NCBI RefSeq assembly: GCF_040954835.1
Contig: NC_090698.1
Coordinates: 69,943,284 to 70,007,283 of the forward strand
Direction of reading: 5' to 3'
Length of the DNA stretch: 64,000 nt
Origin: Lepisosteus oculatus
Lineage: Eukaryota > Chordata > Actinopteri > Semionotiformes > Lepisosteidae
Positions within the stretch are counted from its first letter, which is position 1, and each line of letters begins with the position of its first letter. Positions 1 to 23,698 of this stretch are shown one piece after another. The notes beneath the pieces are model-generated. The model made no database searches. It saw only the letters and a list, made by a program, of their open reading frames with translations, and was not told the origin of the DNA. The position numbers and the translations under genes are program-made.

Positions 1-430
1 ATTAACACCTGGAGGAGTGAGGTGTCCCTTGGCAAGGTAGCAGGGTATCATTTCTCCAACATACATGCAAGAGTGGAGTCTAGATAGAACAGGCTGAGTC
101 TCATGTTCAGCATGCGCACTAAGAGCCTGCAGATGGATGCATAGTCTCTGAGGCTGACGGGGGAGGGCAAGGAAGGAAACAGCAAACCCGGCTGCTAGGG
201 CGTCAGAGATGCTGGGTCGATTATAGTGAAGCGTCCCTGGCCAAACCGGATCGGCCGGCGGGGTTAGAGAAGAGAGAATGTGGGAGAGCGCCAGAATGAG
301 AATGGAGTAGTTGTGAAGCAAGGTGGGACTGGAGAGCTGGGGACTGGTGAAGTGGAAGCTGGGAGCCAGCTGGAGGGAGCTGGAATGAGCACTCCACTGT
401 CAGGTAATGAGTGCGATGAGGAGTGGAGAC
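1..430. other. DHFR 3' flank, nothing recognised
   Basis: Unremarkable non-coding sequence. Short open frames on both strands show no family resemblance. It may be part of the degenerate Tc1 element whose transposase end follows. Confidence 0.5.
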
Positions 431-667
431 GAGAGTGGGACAGCGCGCTGCTGTGTACGCCCTGGCTTCCCGCACTTGAGCGCCATTGAATATTTGTGGG
501 ATGAGCTGGGAGGCAGTGTGGCATCTAGAGCTCAGAGACCAGTGAACAAGTACGTGCAGATACAGAGTCGACGAGAAGAATGGAAATCACACAACACAGC
601 CCCTGCAGTCTGCGACAAAACATGCATCCACAACTGGTATTCCAGTGGAGGCCACAAAATGCAGTAG
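431..667 (+). pseudogene. Tc1-like (IS630/mariner) transposase C-terminal relic
   Basis: One frame gives FPHLSAIEYLWDELGGSVAS followed by a QIQSRREEW-like segment. This matches the Tc1 transposase C-terminal pattern SPDLNPIEHLWDELGRRV and LxEEW. Only the last part of the DDE domain is present, with no intact upstream frame, so this is a dead fragment. Confidence 0.65.
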
Positions 668-834
668 CCTTTGACTTTCCCTCTGTTGATCAACCCTACC
701 GATGACAGTTGTCCGTGTACCTGCTAAAATAAAAAGATGGTCAATTTCCTGATGATAACTCTGCAAGTTTTCGGCAGTTGTATTTTCCTAGAATTCTCAG
801 TGTATTTCAAGCATCCATCCCTTTTCCGAGTGCT

Positions 835-1125
835 TCTTTCGTTCAGAGCCCATCCTGGCAAGCAACGGGCACCAGGCAGTGTACAGCCTGGGCGAGACAC
901 CGGCCCAGCGCAGGGCAGACACACGCGCGCGTGCGCTCACACCTGGGACCAGTTTTCCAAGGAGCTAAGTCATCTACCACTATGCTTTTGGACTCTGGGA
1001 AGAAACCGGAGCACCCAGAGGAAACCCATGCGAATGTACACACCCCACACAGACAGCACCACAGGTCCAGCATGGAGCCCAGCACCGGGCTGCAGCAATG
1101 CTAGCCACTGCACTGTTGCCACCCC
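835..1125 (-). mobile_element. tRNA-derived SINE, ATGGATG-tail family, copy 1
   Basis: Carries the family hallmarks in reverse complement: cagggcagacacac, then ttggactctgggaagaaacc and ggagcaccc, then ccacacagacag and a degenerate tRNA-like head near 1090-1125. Diverged; the distal repeat tail is missing. Confidence 0.6.
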
Positions 1126-4100
1126 GGTGTATTTCCATTCATTCATTTCAGTTTCCATTAAAACGGAGATGTAAAAATCATTGTTGGGACATTCCTATCC
1201 TGACGCCGATCTCCCTGTGCGGTTACAGAGATCCTGGTGTCTGCAATTTGCAATTTCATGACTAGAACGGACAGAAAAAAAAATGTGGCCATTACCTAAA
1301 GCAGGTTTAAAACGGACCTCATTATGACATAGCCCAGAAAAGAAACAAGACAGTACAATTTCTGAGTTTATGCTATTTTTGTCTGTCAGAAAAAAAATGT
1401 ATTTGATTTGAACGTTTATCCATCTTGCGATAATTCAGTATGCTTAAAAAAAATCATTTTAAATAAAGTAAGTATGTGAAACTCCGGTGATACATTTTTC
1501 AGTTTTCAAATGACACGGCCCTGATTTTGCCATGTCCTACTTCTGTTCTATATATAAGTCTCTGATTAGGTTACTTTGATCCCCGGAATGACCAGTAAAT
1601 GGCTGGCCGCTAATGGAAGTGAAAGAAGAACAGGAGTAATGAAAGGCCTGATGTTTTCGATCACGGAGGGGGAAGAGATGTACCAGGAGGGATCAGTGAC
1701 TGGTGCCTTACACATCACCTCTAATTACTGTCCCTATCGGGCCCGACCAGCAGGCCTGTCTCAGGACAGGAGCCACGTGACTTTACATCGATGGCGTCTA
1801 AGGAGCCCTCACCCTCACCGAGCCGGCCTTTTCTTAATACACTGAGCTCAACCAGGCTCAAGAACACAGGAATAAAAAAGGCACGCTGGGATAGGTGCAA
1901 CACGGATTCTGCACCAAAATGTGAAAGGCGTGCACATCTACCTGGGAGTCAACAGCACATTTAACGTACTGTTTGCCACCTCCTCTTAAACTTTGGGCCA
2001 GTGCCAGGCACTGCCATGAGGCACCGGGAAGCTCAGCACAATTCCACACTGGAATGGACTGGCAGCCGGGTGCTGAATTCCAGCGCCCCCTGTGTGGTGT
2101 CTCAGTGCTAAAGCAAGTGGCTTGCGTGCACATCAGAGCATCTCCTGCTAGTGTTTGAGTGTCCGAGATCCTTGGTTATGATGAAAGCTGTGGACATTCC
2201 TTTAAAAGACTCGAGGCCAAACTCAGCTTTTGTGCTGTGGTCCACTATTTCCATTCTTGCTCTCCAAAACCATTACTCAGCTCGACAGTTCATCATCAAC
2301 TACATTGGGAAAGCACTACTTTAACTGTAACAGATGGCTCTTCTCGTGGCAAGATGTATTTGGTTAGGAAAATGTTATATGACCCAAAACAGGGATTAAA
2401 TTAAAATAATTTTGTTATAATCTTAACTTTAAGAACCTTGAATGAGCCCATCCAATGCAGCAGTTACAGACACAGATTAAAAAGACTGGGGGGGGACAGT
2501 GATATTTTCTTGTGTTGTGTTTTATCAGAGCAGGGCAGATTAATTGGCCACTGGCTCACCCCTTCTTTCCCAAATGGCTGACAAACTAGACAGTAATTGT
2601 AAAATCGGTGATCCCAGAGTCTAAATATACATTTTCCAGGTGCCTGCATTTCCAAGATAGCTAATAACAACCCATTGTGTCAACTGAAATGTTAAGAACT
2701 TGTTTATTATTCATACAGGTGTGTGGATGAGCTCCCCAGCACTCAGCTGTAATCTCAGTATAATGAGATAACCCTAAATTAAGTCAGAACGCCACTCAAG
2801 GTATGCACTGTGGAAGAAATTGCTCAGATGCATTTTAAATTCAAAACATTGTTCAGATTAATCAGCGAAGGGTCAGTCTTGATGGAAATGCTTGATTTGT
2901 CTAGGAGACGGTGTATGGATTGCTAATCCATGAACAGAGAATCAAGTAAAGCTCCCTCTAGCTCATCAGATAAAAGAAAACTGTGGATGGGCACCAACAA
3001 ACACGATAATTCAGACAGCAATTTGTAATAGAGATGATGCATAGACAACCAGTGATTAATTAAACATCTTTGGAGAAATGATGACCTAATTGAGTTCAAT
3101 ATTAGCTTAATTGGACCAGTTTAACACTTTCCAGTGATCTTCACCTTTTGATGATTTAACCATTTATAAATGTATAAATATAAGTGCTCATATGTTGTAG
3201 GAATGCTTCCTGACAAGAAAGTAACTGAAAGGTTTTCATTGTTTCAATATTTACAGGCAGTGAGGCTTAGAGGGTACAAAGACCATTTTTATATCCATGT
3301 TGAATATTCTGATGTGATTAGGTTATACAAAATGGCTTTATACAAGATGTGCTTATATTGTTTTATTAGTACATAAATTATTCTTAGACATTTCTCAAGG
3401 CTGGTGAGTAATATACATTCATAGAATAATGATTCAGCTACAAAGAATGACTCAAAAGCTTAATTAAAAAACATTTTATCTGGTGTAACTCAGAAAAGCA
3501 GTTCTTATTTTCTTTTGCATGAAGGACAGCTTTGCAGAGTACGCACCTCGACCGTGGCAAAGATTTCAGATCTCCCCTCTGGCTCCGAGAAAAACCCTCG
3601 TTCTGCCCTCTCATGGCATTGCTCCCTTCTCAAGGAGGGAGAGGACTCTTGTCTTGATCTTCGAGGTTTTTGCAGCATGTGGTCTACCTCTTCTTAGCCA
3701 TCTGTGATGCCACGTGGGGCGGCTCAAAAGAGGAGTACAGGGTCCAGGTGGGATCCTGAGGAAAGGAGCGCCCCCCTCACACAAGTCTTGAAGTCAAACT
3801 TCTTTATTCACTGGAACTACATACAGTAGCAGCTCGTATCATAACGTTCTGTCTGAGATGGTCAAGACACTGGCACAGGCATGTGTCTTCAGGCACATGT
3901 GTGTAGGTGGCCCAGGGACTGTAGCCTTATGCCCTGTTACTGCATTGGTGAGCCAGCAGCCTGCACTGAACCTATGGGACTGGTGAGGTAAAAGCACAGC
4001 TGATCTTCATCCCGCAGGTTGGTTCAATAGTGCATCACCCTGTGCAGGGACAGACTTCTTCTCCCAGAAGTCACTCATCCTTCCTGGTTCGGTGCTCTAT

Positions 4101-7018
4101 TTATGTGGGCTGGAGCAGGCTGCACAGCTGATCGCCACTCCGGTGATTGCAGGCCTCTAGCCTCTTGTGAGCTGCGCATCTGTCCGCCATCTGAGGCAGG
4201 GGGCAAGATGAAAAAACTTCTAAGATTCCTTGGCGAAAGTACCATCTCTCAGGGAGGTGGTCTCTCGTGGTATCACACATCCTTGAGTCGCATTCCTCTT
4301 CAATTCGAGAAACAGTGTGCAGAAGGTTCAGAGTAAAACACGAACGAAATAACAAGTGCAACATTTGTCATTGCAGACAATAACCTGTGCCACCATTTCT
4401 AAGATACTCATAATCACTCTCACTCTCCCATCCTTGATCATTGCAGGCACTTTGACATCAGCTTTTGGGGAATCGTACAAGCAGTTTTTTCCAGGCCAGA
4501 TGCCCAGATTTAAACCCAGTTCATAGAGCTCTGCTACTGACCATAAAGGGTTAAAGAGACCTAAAAAAACCTGCCTGGAGTTGCGCACCTGATGCTATAC
4601 CGTATTACTCAGGAACAGCATGAATTTAGCAGAATGCATTTGCAATCCAGATCATGGAGTACTTTCGAATGAGTCATGCTACAACAGGACATATTGAAAG
4701 TGTGGCTGCCTGTTCTAAGCAGGCGTGCTTCATTCGCACTCGAATCAATGGGAGTCAGCAGCCCAGCTTCTTGCGGTTGTCCCTTGGGATACAGAACAAG
4801 GAAACCTCCCTGGCTCCAATCACAGCTCCAGACACACACAAGGGTGCGGGCAGCTCTCTTAACGTCCGGGACGAAATGCTCATTAAGATTCACAGCTAGA
4901 TCCGCTTCAGCTTTTGATTAGCGGCAGGATTCATGATTTAGATCTGAAAACCCAGACTGGTAAAGGATGAGAGACGACTTTAAATTTAAATTTAAACTTA
5001 AAAGACAGTTATATGTATACAGCTTTAACCAAATTGAAAAATAACAAGCTACTTAAAAAAAGGCTTTTAAAATCTAAAACAGATTTTAATCTTTATATCG
5101 CTTAGAAACCATCACCCAACCCAGGCGTCTCTGAAAGGAGTGGGAAAACCGCTGTAGAGGAGAAAGAGAAAACCCCCTAACTCTGCATCCTTCTGAACTG
5201 AAGATACAGTTGGACAACGTTCAGGTGCTGAAAGTAAGTTTAAAACCAGAAGGGGGAAGCAGACCACTATTTCAAAGTAATTATTTCAAGAATCCCACCC
5301 AGCTGCTTCTTGAAAGCAGCCAGAGCTCAGTTCCAGAAATAGGCAGAGCAGCTTATTCCCTCCTCCCGCCACCCTTTGCGTACAGAAGTACCTCCTGTTC
5401 TCCGTCTCAAAGGCACTTCTCCCTGGTTTCCTCAAGTTGTCCGGCTTGCATGTCATTGTCGGTTCTGAAGACGTCAGGACAGTGAGCGATTTCTCCCATT
5501 TTGATTAAATAAAGCTCTATACCTGAAACGATTGCTGCTGTCTAGTAAAAAGCAATGTTTCTAATAAGGGCGCTTTCAGACTTTCATCCCATTACAGTAC
5601 CTGATGCCATTATTAACAACACGGAGATAACCAGGCATTTGGTGCTCAGGAGATCCATTTTTCAACCAGGTCGCGACTGATTGAAAAAAAAAAACACTTT
5701 TATTTGCAAGCCACGTAAATGCTAAAATTACCGAAACTGTGAGGCAAACCGGAGAGCTAATTTACTGGAGTGTTTAAAAACCTCTGGCATTATGAAACTG
5801 CCCCCATTTTCCATAAGGATAAGTGTGCTGCAAAAGAGCAATTAAGAAAAATTATTAACAAACATGTGCTTGAGCTGCCAGCTGAACGCAGTGATTGCAT
5901 CTCTTTACACTGAGAAATGTCATTTCAATCAGCCAGCATGTCTATTTTTATTACCAAATAAGCTCTGTTTTTAAATGCACCCAGCCAGCTTTGAGCCTAG
6001 ATCACCCTGAAGCGCCCTTTATTTTTTCCAGAGGACACCAGTACAGTTAAAAGTTGATTGTTGTATCGAAACATCATGAATGTCAAATCTTTGCTTCGGG
6101 AGTTAAGTGCATAAAAGAAGAACAGGAGCCAACATCAAACTCACCAGGCGGATCCTATCTGATACACAGCATTGCAGTGTTGGGACCTCAGCTATTTCAG
6201 ATGACAACTATCAGGCGCACTGTTTCTAAAACTGATAGTTTTAGGATGCCCCTGCACCCCTTCCCCCAGAAAACATATTGTACCATTCTTATATAAAAGA
6301 GAAAACACTGAAAAGAAACCAAAAATATCACATTAGGTCCTGTACTGGTGTACTTGCAGTTTTGTTAAAATTAGAATCTCCAATTATTTTTGTTATATCC
6401 AACACTATTTGGGATAAATATCTGTTTTTCACATGTTGGTTCTGAGCTACAAACCCTGCCATCGCACACGGGAGAGAAGGACAAAACAGACAACCCATAT
6501 GAGCAAACACAGCTGTACAACAGTATCTCACTGACTTTAATTGACATTGAACAGTGCCTGCACAAAATTAAGCTACTGTGTTGCGAAACATCACTGAGTA
6601 TTTTTAAATCAACATTAAGACCAAACTAATTCATTTCTGAATAGCACACTGAAATATTGATGTACTGCAAAGGGACTGAACTACAGGGCGCTGGGCTGAA
6701 GGGGGTGGAAACTACAGTGACATTTACAGTCACATTTACAGCAGTTTTCCCTGGCCGCTACATTGAGCAGTCATGTAAATACACTTTCCCCAAGAGTCTC
6801 GACTGCTGGCAGTTTAATGTTGCTTGTTTGTTGCTTTTTCAGCCCCCAAACTAACAACAGTGTTCAATTCCAAGGCCAAAAAAGTTACCGTTCTAAATGG
6901 TCAGTAGTGTTGATATCAATCAATCAATTTATTGTGTTTTTAGAAAAAACACACAGCACAAAACAAAAAGCCTTCAGTGTGTAAAAGAGACAATGCCAGA
7001 GTTATGTGGAAATGCGAG
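1126..7018. other. DHFR 3' flank / 3' UTR zone, no second gene seen
   Basis: No exon or protein resemblance was found. 2700-3480 and 5560-6010 are AT-rich, low in recognisable repeats, and contain several TAATTA-type cores. 3690-4620 looks like old repeat debris of unknown family. Part of the dhfr 3' untranslated region must lie just below 7019. Confidence 0.5.
6928..6933 (-). promoter_or_regulatory. Candidate dhfr poly(A) signal AATAAA
   Basis: AATAAA on the minus strand about 86 bases after the stop codon. The surrounding sequence lacks a strong GT-rich downstream element. Mammalian DHFR uses several distant poly(A) sites, so this may be one of several or unused. Confidence 0.35.
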
Positions 7019-20510
<13,492 letters not shown>

Positions 20511-20577
20511 GTCCGCTTCCGTAGGATACAAAAGTCACCCACACACCAGCCAGCTGAGCGGCTCCGTCTATCCCCTC

Positions 20578-20586
20578 TTTCCCGCC
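20578..20586 (+). promoter_or_regulatory. E2F consensus site TTTCCCGCC
   Basis: Exact match to TTTSSCGC, 68 bases upstream of the dhfr ATG. Mammalian DHFR promoters carry a functional E2F element near the start site, so position and sequence both fit. No functional evidence can be read from the DNA alone. Confidence 0.6.
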
Positions 20587-20603
20587 AGGAAAACGAAGAG
20601 AAA

Positions 20604-20609
20604 ACGTCA
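20604..20609 (+). promoter_or_regulatory. CRE/ATF-like ACGTCA motif 1
   Basis: ACGTCA in the context AAACGTCAT, just upstream of the E2F site. One of three copies in the same orientation within the shared promoter (others at 20672 and 20951). Confidence 0.35.
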
Positions 20610-20671
20610 TCAGCACGAGTAGTACAAAACCACTCCCACTACTTGTCAGCTGCAGGCTGCACGCATTTGAA

Positions 20672-20677
20672 ACGTCA
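20672..20677 (+). promoter_or_regulatory. CRE/ATF-like ACGTCA motif 2
   Basis: ACGTCA in the context AAACGTCAG. Second of three same-orientation copies between the two genes. Confidence 0.3.
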
Positions 20678-20950
20678 GATGCAGAGAGCTGGCTAATGTA
20701 GAGCTTATGGACTGTAATTGCATATTGTAATAAATACATTGAGGTAGTGGCCGGTGTATTTAAAGAATTAAAATGAAGCTGAAACACTGTGTTATACGCA
20801 CAGTGCTTGAAACGCGACGCAGCGTAATTAAGTGAGCCTCTGTCACCCGCTTCGGTTTTGTGAAGCATCAGGCAAGATAAACAACAGATAACATGGTTTT
20901 AAAGTCGATCCTTCTGTTTTAATCCTGTGATTAAGGTGCGCATGTGTTTT

Positions 20951-20956
20951 ACGTCA
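20951..20956 (+). promoter_or_regulatory. CRE/ATF-like ACGTCA motif 3
   Basis: Context TTTTACGTCATAAACGCG. This is the best match to a CREB/ATF-like TTACGTCA site, 156 bases before the msh3 ATG and next to a short CpG-rich run. Confidence 0.4.
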
Positions 20957-21106
20957 TAAACGCGCCGCCTTTGCAGACAGTTCTTAAAGCGCATGAAAAC
21001 AGTTCGGCACATTTAGAGGCTGCGTTGCAGAGCATGTGCGTTTACAAAGTAAAAGCGGCGCATGTAGTTTTGCGAGGACCTTAGATAATTTCTACATTAT
21101 TTCATC

Positions 21107-21244
21107 ATGGCTAAAACGGGTAAAAAGTCTGGTAAACAGGCTTCTATAAGCAGGTTCTTCAGGGCAGCAAGCCCCAAAGCGAAGGCGACTGCAAACGCTG
21201 GGCTGAGCTCAGGCGCAGGTTCTTCACGTAGGTCAGAGGTCAAG
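21107..21244 (+). CDS. msh3: msh3 exon 1 (PIP box)
   Basis: 46 codons, donor GTCAAG|GTAAGA. The start is the first ATG after the CpG-bearing region and gives [26 protein letters not shown] fits the PCNA-binding Q-x-x-I-x-x-F-F pattern found at the N-terminus of MSH3 and MSH6 proteins. The polyalanine run of human MSH3 exon 1 is absent; a short AKATANAG segment stands in its place. Confidence 0.93.
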
Positions 21245-23661
21245 GTAAGAAATGGGCTTAAAATCCATGCAGGAGCACTTCGATATAGGTGCATTGAAGT
21301 ACTCGAGTATACCGACTTGACCTGATATATATGTATTTTTAAATAATAAATGGTAATACATTTTAAAAAAATAAAGCTCAAATAATTACTAGTTATTCTG
21401 TGGACCTGCAGTTACTGTACTGTAGGTAGGCAGATGGTGGGATTGCTACAGTACATATCATATGGTTTATTTTTACATCCTGGTGATTGGAAGTTTGTTT
21501 TCCCACGGCGCTGTTTTATTTGGGATATTTCGTTGTTCTTGGTAGGTTTCATGACAAAAGACACTGGTGGGGAAAAAATAAAACCGTATTTATTGTTAGA
21601 ATAATACTGATGATACCCCAATAATAAGATAATACCCCAGAGGGGTTGTTATCTGTGGCTCTATCCACAGCATTGTTATAAGATCTCGGAAGTGGAGTAA
21701 GAGTAGGTCTGGCCTGTACGGGAACAGAAGACATCTGGAGAGATGCTGTAACTGGCTTTGGTGGACCAGTAGGTGGTGCTCTTCTCTCCAGTCCCGAATT
21801 TCTGCAGCAGTGTTGTCAGTGCCATTACCTCGGACACTGTGCTGTAGATTGTGTGTCTTTGCATCGCACATTTAACAGAGGTCCTGTCTGCCTGCTCGTT
21901 AAAAGGGGAACTGAAATGCAATTTTTGTATTTCGGGCTTAGGAAGAATCGGCATGGATGAGTACCACAATAAAAGTAAAATGTGTTCAGTACCTTGTAGA
22001 ACCCGCAATTTACAGATGAAATTCCCAGGTATGCAAGGCGCCACATTCTGTGATTCAGAACGAGGTAACAAAACTTGCAGTGAGGTGAATTGGCCCTGTT
22101 ACATTGTAAACAAGGTGGGTTGAGAATACCTTTTAATGAAGTATAAATATTGCTCTTGACTTTAAGATGGATTTGCTAAAAAATTAAACTTGGTTGTTAA
22201 CTCGATTTTGTTAAATCGTGTAATAAACTTTCTAAATTGAAATATCTGCAGTACAACCTGTACTTAATTCACTCGTATATCGCATTACATTAGTCGTTAC
22301 CGTTACTAGTGAGCAGGAAGGACCAAATCACGTCTCAATTCGTGGGAACTCTTGCTCTCGCCAGTGATGAGACCAGGACTTTGCAACAATATGGCAACTT
22401 TCACAATGTTCATGATTTTGTGCCTAATTCGAAATTTGCCGTTTTTGTTCTGTACCGTCAAGGATTTTATTTTGTTACCAAGATTTAATAACCAGATTGA
22501 GAAATCAGCACTGTCATTCCCCTTTAAGAATCCCACAGCACTGTTCGTAAGAGGAGGAGTAATAACTCTGGTTTCTTGGCTTTATTCTGCTCTGGACTTC
22601 ATCCCGCTTGTCTCAAGTTTCCTCTTAAATCGAAGGGAATTTCTCCCTTCAGCGCCTGATCTGTGTTCTGGGGCAGCCGGTCAATGCTGGAAGACGCAAG
22701 TCCCCTCCTACAGTATGTGTGAGGGAGCTTAGGCATGGAAAGAGAACAAAGACGTCGAATCTATATTAATTATTATCCTCCTGGCTAATCTTTTCTGTGC
22801 CCTGCAGTGAAGGGCTGGGCCTTGAGTACTTTGTTGAAACTCTAGAGAAAGAGGAAATTTCAAAGCTTGGGTCATCATGCATGAGATGTTGTGGGTTGTT
22901 GTTTTTTTTTTTATCTGGCCATAACTGTTTGCTTTCTTTCGGGTCCTGCCTCCTGAAGCCTGGATCTGGAAGGAAGAAGAAACTCAGTTCTGAGGAAGAG
23001 GAGTCCCAGGCACAGCAGGCTAAGCGGTCCCGTGGTGAGGAGGAGGATGAGAGTGGCCCTCTGGTTCAGAGTGGTGATGGTGAGCATGGATCCCCTGAAG
23101 CCACAGGGCTCTTCATGTCTGCTTCATAACCCTGAATAGTTTCTGAACATGTTGAAGGGTGTCTTAACACCCCAGCAGCCATATCACCCTGCAGCTCACA
23201 GCTGGCAGCCCACTGGAGCTCAGCAGGTGTGAGCCTGGTCAGTACCTGGAGGGGAGACCCCCTGGGAAAAACTAAGGTTGCTGCTGGAAGAGGTGTTAGT
23301 GGGGCCAGCAGGGGGTGCTCACCCTGCTGTCCATGTGGGTCCTAATGCCCCAGTATAGTGACGGGGACACTATACTGTAAACAGATGAGATGTAAAACCG
23401 AGGTCCTGACTCTCTGTGGTCATTAAAAATCCCAAGGCGTCTCTCGAAAAGAGTAGGGGTGTAACCCCGGCGTCCTGGCCAAATTTCCCATTGGCCCTTA
23501 CCCAATCATGGCCTCCTTATAATAATCCCCATCTATGAATTGGCTACATTACTCTGCTCTCCTCCCCACTGAGAGCTGGTGTGTGGGGCGCACTATGGCT
23601 GCCGTCGCATCATCCAGGTGAGTGGAGTGTCCAGAAAAGCGCTATATAAGTGTAAGCTATA

Positions 23662-23698
<37 letters not shown>

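Larger units (their letters stand above)
20511..21106. promoter_or_regulatory. Bidirectional dhfr/msh3 promoter region
   Basis: 596 bases separate the divergent start codons, so both 5' untranslated regions and both promoters must lie here unless an undetected upstream non-coding exon exists. I see no TATA box at a convincing position and no CCAAT box. CpG dinucleotides occur near both ends (for example around 20815-20825 and 20955-20970). Motifs include TTTCCCGCC (E2F consensus) and three ACGTCA sequences. In mammals the two genes share a divergent promoter and DHFR is induced at G1/S through E2F; conservation here is inferred. Confidence 0.85.

Noticed and set aside
3690..4620. Possible LTR element downstream of dhfr
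   Set aside because: No paired long terminal repeats, primer-binding site or protein motif could be found.
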